Assembly (NCBI GenBank): GCA_015679605.1
Contig: JAAAVE010000081.1
Span: 1 to 35,770, forward strand
DNA from: Podila epigama
Taxonomy: Eukaryota > Mortierellomycota > Mortierellomycetes > Mortierellales > Mortierellaceae
Length of the DNA: 35,770 nt
Direction: 5' to 3'
Position 1 is the first letter of the stretch. Every line of letters starts with the position of its first letter. Shown here piece by piece: positions 18,397-29,482 of the stretch. The notes beneath the pieces are model-generated. The model searched no databases. It was given only the letters and a program-made list of their open reading frames with translations, and was not told the origin of the DNA. A program made the position numbers and the translations under genes.

Positions 18397-21301
18397 TTAG
18401 CCCTTGATAAACGGCTTTTCGGCGTAATGCAGTGCCTGCTTGAGAGAGTCGACTTGGTGCCTATATCTGGTAGAAAGTCGGCCATCCTTGCCCCAACACA
18501 CCCGGAATTCTTGCAGCACCTGTGGGTTCTCAATCTTGGGCACCAATGACTTTAGATACTCTAATAGTTCGCGAGACGATTGTTCCTGACTTTTCCTTTT
18601 ACTCTCTTTCACCTTCTTTGCTGGATGGGCTTCATCCATTGTTTCGCCCTCAACCAGTTTGGTTCTCTTGGTGCCAGAGTTGTTTGAAGTTCTTCTTCCA
18701 CTCTCCATCGCCTTTCGAAGTGCCTCCAAATCCCTCTCGTCATCGCTGTCAACATTATCAGCATTCTCCTCGTCACTGTCCTCGATATCAATGGTGGACT
18801 CTTCCAACAGCAAATTTGCCAACAAGTTTGCAATCTTGCATGAATAGTAACTTTGGATAGGCTTAATGGGATGGTAGCCAATATACACCTGTCGCAAGAT
18901 GGACTCTAGTTGAATCGACCGTTTCAGGGCAAAGACCCAGTTCTTTCGAGCGACCGCCTCATCGAACCCTGTTTGCTGCAAATGGCGGATCGCATGATGT
19001 AACTCACTTCGACGGACAATGTCTCCATCCTGAAGAGACTCTTGCAAGCTCTGACCCGTTAGTCCTCTGTACGCATCTTCAAAGTAGCGGAGAGCTGCAG
19101 AAGATGGTTCCTGAACTGTCTTCATTCCTCCGACAGCGGCTTTTGCATCAGCCGTGACGGTGTCAGAAGCCTTTGCAAGTTCAAAGTTCCTGCTATTATT
19201 GTTCGTTGTGGTGGAGGACGCTCCTTTCCTCATCTCACGAATAAAGTTGGAAACAAGCCGGTCGCACTCTTCTTGGTTCTCCTCCACTAGTTCTTGAGTG
19301 AGTTCAGTAACAGATCCGCAGGAACTGCATTCGACCTTCACGAAGTTGTAGATGGCCAGTTGAGGATGTGTGGCAAGTATACTGGGGGAATTGCAGGCTG
19401 GGTTGGAACAGATGTAACCTTGCTTGGGATCCATGCCTGGCTTTGATATTTGGACATTGATCAAGGTCTCCAGAGTGGTGTCGCTCACTTTGACAAGCAG
19501 ATTCATAGGATAGTATTGACAGAGAGGGCATTCGCAAGTAAAGTGGTAGTGATCTTTGAGCTGGTGCTGACGTTCCTTGGTTGTTCCAATCTGGTCGATA
19601 TAGCTGATAGTCATCTATTTGGAGCCAAATTAATAAGAAAAAGATTACCAAGCATGTCGTTCGCCGGATCGACATCTACAACTACCAGAACACATGGATA
19701 ATACCTCTTCACCTGGCTGAATGTCACGAATGACTCGGCATTCGACCTTGGAGCCCTTGAAGGTGTAGACACAGTTGGGCACACAGGAATGATTCATGAA
19801 TGCCATACTCTGGATATACAATCCAAGTCCTACAGGTGTCGTAGTTTCGAGGTTTGATATCGCGAACCCATATGCATTCAACTTTCTAAGCAGCTCGAAC
19901 CCAGTTGAGCTGTTGTCATTATTGCTTGAGGAGGATCCCTTCAAGAAAATCTGTCGGTTCTCTTTTGACGGTACCACACAGGACATGACAACGGCCATGA
20001 TCTTGGCGAGTTTTCCAGACTCCTCAAGCTCCCCCTTGGCCGTAGCCGAAGGTGGAGTTGGCTCAGACTCGTACATGTTGAGATACTTTTCGATCCAAGA
20101 GGCGCCATGCATATCCAACCACTCTTCTTCCTTTTGATCTAGCCCTGAGAAGTATACTTCGTTGACTTGCTTTTGTTGCGAGTCAATTTTACCATGTTGA
20201 GCTTGGTAGGCTGCAGAAGCGAGGACACGCTCACGCCGCCGTACCAGTCGACAGAGGGCTCGTACGGAAGTGGTGTCCAAGGTGCGTTTGGTCCAGATGT
20301 CTTTTGTTGATGCATTTGCCAATGATTTCTGAATGCCTTGACACTCGAGTTGATGATGCAGCTTCCAGTCTTTGACTTGACAAGTCTAATATTGATAGTG
20401 CAGAAGGCATTGCGTTAGCACTTTGAAGAAAATAAGAAAAAGATAGGGGGCTCGAGATCACTTGTTCGATTCAGATTATGCCTCAACGCACCTTGTTGCA
20501 ATACCACACAACTTTACATCCGGAACAGCGTACAAGTTTCCGCTGACCTGTTCGTGCATCAGTGGTGGTTGCTGATGTTTCATTTTCACCCTGCTCATCA
20601 CGCGTATCCTTGAAGCACGCTGAACACACGTAGGGGAGCGATGCGTCATTGACGACTTGGCAGTATCCAAGTTCCTTGAAGATTAATGTACCAGGCTTAA
20701 GCGTCTCGTTTGCTGCTGAAAAGAGACCCCGTCCTTTGAGTAGCAATCCTGTATCTCGGATCTCAACAAGCCTGGAAGGAGAGCCTGCGGATAGGACTGA
20801 AGGCGGAGTGAGAGTCGGCACGAGCGATGGTAATGGGGTTGCAGCAGTTACGGACTGTGCTCCAGAAGCTTCATCCGATTGTGCGTCCAAGGCAACTGTT
20901 GGCTGTTGCACTGCTGTGTCTGGTTGACGAAACATACGTGTAGGTGTTTGAACGACAGAATCCTGATCAACCTCCTGAGCGGCCTGCTCCACAAAGCTGA
21001 GACGTGCTAATTCAGGGTACACTTCGCCAAGTACATGTGCATCCTGAGATTCAACATAGAGAAGCTTGCTGCCTTTCTCTGACTTTCCATGGTCAGCAAC
21101 CGTTGACGATACATCTGTAGGCAACGTTGTCTTTGCTGAGGAAGTAGTTGGGTTTTCAAGGTCCTCGTCCGAGTCATGGCTTCGTTGTTTTGAACGGTAA
21201 TTCCGCTCTTTCGTTCTGCCACTACCCTTGTTGAATGCTGGCGTTGCAGCTGAAGATGTAGCCTCATTAGAAGAATCTTGAGGAGGAAGCATTGTGGACA
21301 T
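18397..21301 (-). CDS. SMYD-like SET-MYND domain protein
   Basis: Probable lysine methyltransferase with a split SET domain. First ATG is at 21301; the frame stays open upstream to about 21380 but holds no ATG. Exons 21301-20492, 20385-19705 and 19614-18397 join in frame to 902 residues. Residues 1-165 are disordered. A SET N-lobe begins at about 172 (GRGLFSAANETLKPGTLIF). A MYND zinc finger follows, with Cys226, 229, 259, 262, 268, 272 and 285; the gap between the first two Cys pairs is unusually long, about 29 residues. Downstream are the SET core NHSCVPNC and IRDIQPGEEMTISYID, then the post-SET CxCxxC (FTCECPLC). The C-terminal third includes an acidic stretch (DIEDSDEENADNVDSDDERD) and a Lys-rich NLS-like segment. 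Substrate unknown; relation to yeast Set5/Set6-type or SMYD enzymes is inferred. Confidence 0.88.
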
Positions 21302-21462
21302 TGGCAAACTTGTTTTTGGTTGATCTCCTTGTTGGAATATATCCTTTTCAAACACGTCGAAGGAACAAGTTAAGGGGTCTCAAAAGTTCTCGACGCTACC
21401 CCGAAAAATCCATGCATCAGAAGAAAAAAATCACGGATGCATCCCAACTTTCTTTATTACCA

Positions 21463-21576
21463 ATCCATCCATCGCATCCATCCATCGCATCCATCCATCG
21501 CATCCATCCATCGCATCCATCCATCGCATCCATCGCATCCATCCACACATCCAACCACACATCCATCCATCCATCC
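21463..21576. repeat. CATC-based 13-bp tandem array
   Basis: Tandem GCATCCATCCATC-type units of about 13 bp with shorter variants, grading into CACATCCA and CATCCATC copies. This is a microsatellite/minisatellite. Its translation (Ile-His-Pro-Ser repeats) is not a credible protein. Confidence 0.88.
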
Positions 21577-22123
21577 GTCGAGGTACATGTTATATAACAT
21601 CTTTGCCCTTTTCTAGTCCTTCTTTCTCAAGTGTTGCTCCGGCCATCGACACCGACCTGTCCCTCCCTACCACCCTCACTCCCATCCCATCGCTCCATCC
21701 TTGTTGCCACTTGCCAGTTCCACTATAAAGTGCTGCGCAAGATATTGAACAGGGACCAAAAAACTTTCTCTGGTTTGGGGGACAGGTCGTTCTTGTCACT
21801 TCATGGACTTGAGGCATCGTCTCTGCTACAACCCTCAGCTCCTCGCTCATTGATGATGGCCTCTTTGAACCACGACGCCATTTGACCCGCGTAGCATGTC
21901 ATGACAAGCTGTACGAGTGAGGGAGGGAACAGGTCATGAATAAGAGAGTGTCAGGCGGCCACTTTGAAGGAGTCAAACCTTATTTGTGCTTATCGTCGTT
22001 CATGGTTTTGGTGGCTCTGTGCTGTGGTGTAATCGTTACAGCACTCATGGACATGTCAATGCTTCTAAAAGTGGTGCTAAAACAATATTCATTTACGTCT
22101 TTGTCTGATCCAAGCTACTTGCA

Positions 22124-22237
22124 TTGACTTTGAGCTTTCTTGACCTGAGCTTTGCTTGACCTGAACCTTGCTTGGCTTGAGCCTAGCTTGACTTGAGTTC
22201 TCCGTTGACCTGAACTGTGCTCCGTGTTGACCTTACC
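22124..22237. repeat. Degenerate ~16-bp tandem repeat with TTGACCTGA core
   Basis: Six to seven imperfect units start with TTGACTT, TTGACCTGA, TTGACCTGA, TTGGCTTGA, TTGACTTGA, TTGACCTGA and TTGACCTT, spaced about 16-22 bp. They lie 100-220 bp upstream of the PP1 start codon. The recurring core is visible by eye. Confidence 0.75.
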
Positions 22238-22340
22238 TAACGTGATAGTATCACTTTTACATTATCTCTTCTATCACATAGAAACCTCCCAACCATCTCT
22301 ATCCTCATTTTTCATATACATATCATATACATAATCTACC

Positions 22341-23828
22341 ATGGGTGATATTGGCGATATCGATATTGATTCTATTATTGAGAGACTTTTGGAAGGTAAA
22401 AAATATAGGTTGAATGGTGTCAGTTGCTTGAATGCATGGCACATTTTTTGACAAGGAAACGAACACTCTTTTTCTTTTCAATAGTCCGTGGCTCAAGGCC
22501 TGGCAAGCAGGTCCAACTCGCAGAACACGAGATCAGATTTTTGTGCACAACAGCTCGTGAGATCTTCATCTCACAGCCAATCCTGTTGGAGCTTGAGGCA
22601 CCCATCAAGATCTGCGGAGACATCCATGGTCAATATTATGATCTGCTCCGCCTTTTTGAATACGGTGGTTTCCCACCAGAGGCCAACTACCTCTTCTTGG
22701 GCGACTATGTTGACCGTGGCAAGCAATCGTTGGAGACCATCTGTCTTCTGTTGGCCTACAAGATCAAGTATCCCGAAAACTTTTTCATCCTTCGTGGTAA
22801 CCACGAGTGCGCTAGCATTAATCGCATTTATGGATTCTACGATGAGTGTAAGTGTTTCATTTTCTCACTTATGGTGCTCTCTTTCTTTCCACAAATTGAT
22901 CTCTCACTAATTTCATCTTTTTGTTGTTTTTTTTTTACGCATCTTTATTTTAACGACCCTCCAATAGGCAAACGCAGATATAACATCAAGCTGTGGAAAA
23001 CTTTCACAGATTGTTTCAACTGTCTACCAGTGGCAGCTATTATTGACGAAAAGATTTTCACAATGCATGGTGGTCTCTCACCAGATCTGTTGAACATGGA
23101 GCAGATCCGCCGTGTTATGCGCCCCACAGATGTCCCTGATACCGGTAAGTGCTATCCAATGTTTTCGTGCTGATTTTTTTGCAGATATGTAGCCTGTAGG
23201 CGATATGCGCGTGTTTGGACATGAATAACTTGGATTATCGCGATCGGTCGACGATCCGTTATTTGGCACCACCTTCATAAACTGATGACGGACCTTACTC
23301 CAACGGCGAACGACCAATAAACCACTCCAGGTCTCTTGTGCGACCTTCTGTGGGCCGATCCCGACAAGGATATTACTGGATGGAGCGAGAACGATCGTGG
23401 AGTGTCGTTCACCTTTGGCCCCGACGTCGTCAGCCGATTTTTGCAGAAGCACGACATGGACCTCATTTGCCGTGCTCATCAGGTTGTTGAGGACGGATAT
23501 GAGTTCTTTGCCAAGCGTCAACTGGTCACTCTGTTCTCTGCACCCAACTACTGTGGCGAGTTCGATAATGCCGGTGCCATGATGAGCGTCGATGAGACTC
23601 TGATGTGCTCATTCCAGGTAAAACGGCGCTTTTTTAACACTCTTTAGATGATCGAATGAGAATTATTGCTGCGTTTATGAGTAATAGGCTAATGGTGTAT
23701 TTGGCATATCATAGATCTTGAAGCCAGCCGAGAAGAAGCAAAAGTATTCCTATGGCGCACTAGGTTCAGGGCGGCCGGTTACACCCCCACGAGGCAAGAA
23801 AAAGAAGGAGATGGCCAAGGTCACCTAA
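22341..23828 (+). CDS. GLC7: Serine/threonine protein phosphatase PP1 catalytic subunit
   Basis: Metal-dependent phosphatase acting in glycogen metabolism, mitosis and transcription through many regulatory subunits. The ATG is at 22341. Exons 22341-22395, 22485-22847, 22968-23144, 23331-23617 and 23715-23828 join in frame to 331 residues. Signature motifs are intact and fall at human PP1 numbering: GDIHGQ (Asp64, His66), GDYVDRG (Asp92), GNHE (about 123-126), MHGGLSP (His173) and [13 protein letters not shown] (His248). The RVxF-pocket and [13 protein letters not shown] segments are present. The tail has RPVTPPRG with Thr317, equivalent to the inhibitory Cdk site TPPR, then a Lys-rich end. 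This is PP1 and not PP2A, because of the KxxLPxxx-free tail and the TPPR motif. It is the best-conserved gene in the window. Confidence 0.98.
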
Positions 23829-24377
23829 ATACGTTCATTATGTTGACACCCGACACTTTTTACGCAATCCAGCCAAATAGTCATTTCCGGAACCTGAGTA
23901 ACTGAGCAGGAGCACGACCAAGTTTTTTTTTCCGATCCTTACAACAACTCCAAAAGAGAATCTTGATCCGTTCCTGTCCATCATCAACATTCAAACAATC
24001 GAAACATTTCCCATCCAAAAAAATCAAGACAACACGAAAACAAGAAAAACAGAAAAAAAACCAAAAAAAAAAAGAGCAGCACAGTACAAGGCGGATGTAG
24101 TCTGGAGAAGACTTTAGCCGAAAGGAGACTGAAAGAAGAGAGATATTATGCCGTGGGATGCGGCAACCATTCAAGTGCAACGATTTGTCGGCAGGTCGAT
24201 CGCTTTTCCAATCAAGAAGTTGACATATAATGAGTCGAGATCCGTCCGCCTTCCGCAAAATCAAAAAAAAAAAAAAAATACATATCCACCTTTTTTTCTT
24301 TTCTTTAACCCTGAGCTTGTAGCTCATCCATACATTGATGTAAGTTTGAGGGGGAAAAGTCATGGCAGAATATTTCT
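23829..24377. other. Convergent intergenic region, PP1 / RAI1
   Basis: 549 bp between the two stop codons, holding both 3' UTRs. It has A-rich stretches around 24030-24075 and an A15 run near 24262. Open frames across it are basic/aromatic translations of A/T-rich DNA without family resemblance, and I found no RNA gene. Confidence 0.65.
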
Positions 24378-26600
24378 CTATTTTGACCATCTCTCAAGAA
24401 ACCGAGCAGTTAAGAAGGGGTTCTTTGGTCCTGCAAATTCCACCTCCACAGCTCTGAATGGATACGCCCAACGGATCGTGTAAGTGAGCGAAGGGTCATC
24501 TTTGACGATCAGAGTTTTGAGAAAGCTCAGGACGCTGTCTAAAAAGTTGATGCAGATCGTAGAGTCCTACAACACATGAAACGGGACGGAAGATGTTTGC
24601 ATGTTTAAATGTCATGGGTGTGCAGTAGACGAAAAAAAGAGCGAAGCTATTTGTCGGACATGTTGTTACCCATGCTCCTTCTTTTCCGCGGACCAGCCGT
24701 GGGATCTCCATCGTTTTAAAAGTCTGGACTTGCACTACTTTGCCGTCATCATCGCGGAATCCGACAATGATAGTTGGGACCCCAGGCAAGAACGACTGCG
24801 CCCAGAATTTCAGAAGCTTGTGTCTGCCATGTTATTAGAGAGGGTTGGTTACTTGCACGTTCAATTCGATGTTATTGCCGCCTTTTTTCTGCTCTGCTTT
24901 TTTTACCTTTCAAAATTTGACTCTTCTCGCTTGTTTGATATCACTCGTGAGGTCTTGAGCTCAATGTAGTTGGATAACGGGTTGTGTGGAGATGGCTGTT
25001 TGGGTTCTAGTTAAACATCAAAGAATCCCAGTGGATAGGTGAATATCTTGTCATACGAAAGACAAGGTCAAGTAAGATCGGAATTGTAGTGTACCTGATG
25101 TGCAGTCTATCTCTGCACCCATGATTATGCTGTTGTTTCCAATCTTGGTTCTCGCTACAGTACAATACTGGAGATTGGTATCAACAATGTTGTCCAGTCG
25201 GGCCAAGAGCTCTGGATCATTTGGATCTATCTGATCCGTTTGTCCATCAGACACTTGCATGTTGTTTGTCTGTTGCTGAGGTAAGCTCGGCACTGTTGGT
25301 TCCTCGGATGTTGCATCGCCCTCCCCTCCTGAAGATTCTTGAACGCCTGTCTCTAACTTTCCAAGGTCAAGTCGTCGCAACTCCGAGACAGGCTTGTCGA
25401 TACAACAGATGGTCTCGAATCGATAACCCCAGTATGACATTAACTTGTGTCGATCGTTCGATCCTCCTGCATTTTTTCTTTTCTCTTCTGAGACATGCTC
25501 TTCAATATATCTATCGCAATTTGTGTGTGTGTTTTTTAGTATCCAAGGCGAGCGAAAAGGCAATAGTCGATAAGTACGAGTGAGAGTTACAATGTGTATA
25601 AAACACAGGCCATGGTTTCGTTTCCAGTTGCAAAAACATACATTGACCCTTTATAGAGCGTAGCTCCAAGTTCCCATGGCTCATTTCGAGTGTATGGTGT
25701 ACACATAATCTTTGTCAGAATCCCACGGTAGCAAATAAAGTCTGCTTTGGTCATGCTTATCCGCTGCTGAGGAAGGTCATGACTTCTTTGAGTTGATCCT
25801 GTTGGTGGCGATGTCATATTCTCAGTTTGTTCGTCTGTCTTGTGCATCTCCTCCTCTTCCTTGTCCCTTATACATATCAATGCATCCAATAAGGCATCGA
25901 TATGTTCATCCACCTCAAGATCGCGTGAAATATACTTTTCGTAATTGACTGACAGGTTGTTGGGCTTGGTCAAATCTGGTGGGAAGTAATATTTCTATAC
26001 AAAATAGACATTAGAAAACAATGTTGAAGTTCTGACTGTTCATGTCCCATGAGCAGCGTGGACACAAAAAAAAACAAAGGAAGAGAAACTCCCTTGATAA
26101 AAAGAAAGCACACATACCAGTTGGGAATCATTCATGATAAAGTTGCGCTTGTCATCATAGGAGAAACTCCCTATTTCAATAGGCTGTCGGAATGGCACGC
26201 ACTTGACTCTGAATCGACCTAGAGGATGAACAGGAAACTGATTGGGTCCGAACGCTTCGAGTCCAGGTGATTGGTGGTGGTCCTGGTTTCGGCCTCTGTC
26301 TCGGTGGTGGTGTTGATACTGGTGTTGTGTTTCTTGTTGAAAGTACGATGGTCTTGGAACTTGTTGTCCTGGGTGATAATGGATCGGCGGCGGGTGATAT
26401 GGTTGTTGGTTTGGATCGTTGACGTTTTGTCCAAATCTATTAAACGGTGGATATTGACTCCCCTGTCCTGGGATCTGTTGGAACGGTCGTTGCGGACCAC
26501 CTTCGCCAATAGGTCTCGGTTCTGAAGCGCGATCTTGTGTTAACCGATATGGGCTCTGTCTATAGTCTCGTGTGGAGCCATGTCTGTGAGGTTGTGCCAT
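24378..26600 (-). CDS. RAI1: RAI1/DXO decapping and pyrophosphohydrolase enzyme
   Basis: Rai1/DXO removes defective 5' caps (unmethylated, triphosphate or NAD caps) and partners the Rat1 exonuclease in the nucleus. The ATG is at 26600. Exons 26600-26118, 25994-25642, 25510-25095, 25006-24907, 24823-24670 and 24566-24378 join in frame to 564 residues. The first ~115 residues are Pro/Gln/His-rich and disordered, a long extension. The core starts at [20 protein letters not shown]. Catalytic-type motifs are all visible: [11 protein letters not shown] (Arg251), [10 protein letters not shown] (Glu269), MGAEIDC (Glu412, Asp414), IELKTS (Glu433, Lys435) and [15 protein letters not shown] (Gln460). 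It also has YWGYRFE and [11 protein letters not shown]. The third exon joins at AT|A to give YKGSIYIEEH, which restores a conserved strand and fixes the splice choice. Divergent from the UCS gene, 228 bp between ATGs. Confidence 0.95.
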
Positions 26601-26828
26601 GAGAAAGTTGATGCAGGGAGAAAGAGAGTGTTACATGCAACCAAAAAGGTCTTGCATAAAAAACCTTTTCCAACAGACCCCTGAGTTGTTGAAGAAGGCC
26701 CTTATTTCCGACAAGACAAGGTGGATTTAATGCCGCAGTTTTGACACTTTTTGCACCTTCACCATTCAATTGATTGCTCTTCACGTTCTGTCTTTTGTAA
26801 ACCCCTCACCATTGCAATCCTTCCTACC

Positions 26829-29384
26829 ATGTCCAGCACTCCAAGTGACAGTAACGCCGCTGAAGATAAAGCCAAAGATATTCTCCAGACTCTTTCAACA
26901 TCACAAGAGTATTCTCCATCTCTAATCACAGACCTGGGAGCAGCACTCGCCTCAACGCGTACCAGTGCCTCGACAGATGATGCCAAGGAACGATTAAAGA
27001 CACTGCAAGAGGAATTCCTGGTCCAATGCACCAACATACTCTCAACACCAGCACTCACTAACGACGATGACGGAAAGACGCTCATTGAACGCCAGGGCGC
27101 TGTTCTCAAAGCGCTACTTCGCTTGGTTATGGATGACGTATCGTTCACAAATAGCTTTTTCGCGAGCCCAGTATACCCCTCGATTCTTCGCTTGGATACA
27201 AATCCTAATCGATCCACGTCTGGTAGTAAAACCGCGACAGCCCCTGAAAAGCCTTCGACATCAACGTCGTCACTTAAACCTACCCAGGCTTCAGATCTCA
27301 GGGCCATGATCGTCATTCTCCTTTCCAAAGCGTTTGAGATGCTGCCAAACAAGGATTGGATTCAGGACAAGAGCACAGAGATTGTGTTGACAGACATTGG
27401 TGCAGACAAGATCAAGACACGTTTATCTGGATTCCAAGCACTCGGACTCATTGTCCAGGCTGATATGTCGATCGGTGCTGGGATCTTAAACAAGGAAGGG
27501 CTCCTGGTTGAACTCATGGACTCTGTCGAACTGGAACCGGAAGAAATCCAGATCTCCTTGACGGAGACATTGTCGTTGGCATGCGCAGAGCCCAAGACCA
27601 GGACCGCGATCAGCTTACATTGCACTGAGTTCTTGAAATCGATTGTTCACAGGGGAGCAACCAAAAATCAGCATTTGAAGGGCGCTGCTGCAGTAGCGCT
27701 CACAAAGATTTCACTAGGAGAGTCACAAAAGGATCCCTCTGTGGGTATGGCAGGACTGGAAGGAAATGGGGAAAAGGACAAGAGAAAGACAGAGAACTCT
27801 GCCGAGGATGAGGCGAACCTCGCCAAATTGTTCTCAGGCCTTCTCAAGGATGACAAGAACGACAGCAATGTAGCGATTCAAGTGAATGCAGTCGAGGGAT
27901 TGGCATATGCGAGTATCCAGCCAGCGGTCAAACAACTCATAGCCACAGACAAGGCTTTGCTCTTGTCATTGTTCCAACTTGCGCAGGAGACCAAGAGCCA
28001 CCCTATGAAGTACGGCTTGATCATCATTTTTAATAACTTGACGTCTTACCGTAAGCGATTGAGTCCGGAGCAAGAGCAGATGTTGAAGCTGAAGAAGATG
28101 GCTGGAGCATTGCCCAAGAGTGAATCTGGTCGGCTCGCCAATAAGGATGAGGAGGACCCGCTGGAAGATGAGCCAGCAGTGAACCAAAGGAATATCAGTC
28201 TGGTCAAGCTTGGTATTATGCCCGCATTAGTAGCTATTAGCCAGCAAGCCTCAGATGCTGTTCTTCAGAGTTTAGCCATGGTATGTGAACCTTTTTATCT
28301 TTGTTCTTTTGTCTTGTTTTTTTTGGGTTCTTGATTGTATGACATTATCTCGAGGACATGTTCAATGTCTTAACGAGTAGTCACTGTCTACTATCGTCGT
28401 ATTCAATAGGTATTGCGCAACTTGATCACTCCGACAGAAACTCGTGGGCATTTGGTACAACAGGGTGCTGTACGACTCTTGATCCCGTTGGCAATCAAGC
28501 ATGCGTCAGCGAAACAGACACAGCAAGGATCTTCAGAGTCAACAAAGACTGCATCGACTCAAGCACTTGCCAAACTTTGCATTACTCTGGATCCACGACT
28601 CACATTCAAGAACCAGAGAATCCCTGAGCTTGTAAAGCCATTCATTTGGCTCCTGGATAGTACAGATCAACTATGCCAATTCGAGAGTCTAATGGCCCTG
28701 ACGAATCTTGGGTCTATGGGCGATATACAAGTTCTGAGCCTGATCGTTCAAGAATCTGGTATCGAAAAGATGGAGAATCTACAGTTTTCAGAGAACACGT
28801 TGGTTCGACGCGCAGCAACAGAAGCCCTCTGCAACATGATCTTTTTCGAGCCAGTGTTTGAACTGTACAGTGATCCAAAGTCAGGGAAGCACAAGATCCA
28901 TCTGATGCTAGCCCTTTGCGATGCAGATGATTTCATGACCCGCCGCGCAGCTTCAGGTGCCTTGGCCGTACTGTCGACCAGTCCACACGTATGTGAATTG
29001 ATCATGGCTCAGGAACGTGGGCTCGAGATCCTCACTAGCCTCATCAGTCTAGGCGTAGTCTCCAAAAAGATGACCAAGAGCGAGGCAGAGAAGGTTGAAG
29101 CCAAGGCAATTGAGGATGTCATGTCAGGCCAGGACGCAACCGTTGTTGTCGATCACGAAGTGGCTGTTGGACGGATGGATGAATTACGGCATCGGGGCGC
29201 TGAATGCTTCAAGAATTTGGTGACCATTGGTGGCAAGTCCATGAGCGAAAAGATTGCAGCGAGTGGTGGAATTCAAATTCTTGCCAACTTGATCCAGTCA
29301 AGTAAAAGTAACCCTGTGCAGTACTGTGCTATGGAGGCTTTGCAAGCCATGTCCAAGCAAGGCATCCAACTCTCTTCATCATAG
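26829..29384 (+). CDS. SHE4: UCS-domain myosin chaperone (She4/Rng3/UNC45 family)
   Basis: UCS proteins fold and stabilise myosin motors and support actin-dependent transport, endocytosis and cytokinesis. The ATG is at 26829. Exons 26829-28280 and 28410-29384 join in frame to 808 residues. There is no N-terminal TPR domain, as expected for fungal She4/Rng3 and unlike animal UNC-45. The protein is built from armadillo-like helices: a central arm region about 200-440 (IQVNAVEGLAYASIQPAVKQ, KYGLIIIFNNLTSYRKRLSP), an acidic loop (KDEEDPLEDEPAVNQRN), then the UCS C-terminal half with FESLMALTNLGSMG, LVRRAATEALCNMI and DDFMTRRAASGALAVLS. These are strong family signatures. It has only one intron, unlike its neighbours. 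It converges on the EF-hand gene with 98 bp between stops. Confidence 0.93.
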
Positions 29385-29482
29385 CAACATGTGCACATTA
29401 GAATTATTTTTTATTATATAAAAAAAAAAAAAGGAAAGAGATTGTATTCGGCCATGACACTCATATAACAGTCTCTCCTTCT

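Larger units (their letters stand above)
21302..22340. other. Long divergent intergenic region, SET-MYND / PP1
   Basis: The longest gene-free stretch in the window (1.04 kb). It contains a 13-bp CATC-type satellite (about 21463-21576), an unremarkable stretch to 22120, then a 16-bp degenerate repeat (22124-22237) about 100-220 bp upstream of the PP1 ATG, and an A/T-rich leader with TATATACATAT motifs. Open frames here are low-complexity (His/Pro/Ser/Ile) or short and resemble no family. A 5' UTR intron of PP1 is possible but not demonstrable. Confidence 0.6.

Noticed and set aside
21302-21355. Upstream start for the SET-MYND protein at 21355
   Set aside because: The frame is open but the codon there is GTG and no in-frame ATG occurs before the stop near 21382, so the first ATG at 21301 was used.
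21463-21576. CRISPR-like array
   Set aside because: The CATC-based units are directly adjacent with no unique spacers of constant length; it is a simple tandem repeat in a eukaryotic genome.
23881-24390. 169-codon minus-strand frame after PP1
   Set aside because: It overlaps the RAI1 3' end out of frame and translates A/T-rich 3' UTR into Phe/Lys-rich sequence with no family resemblance.
26759-27352. 197-codon minus-strand frame opposite the UCS gene
   Set aside because: It is the antisense of the strongly supported UCS exon, has no family resemblance and no splice context.
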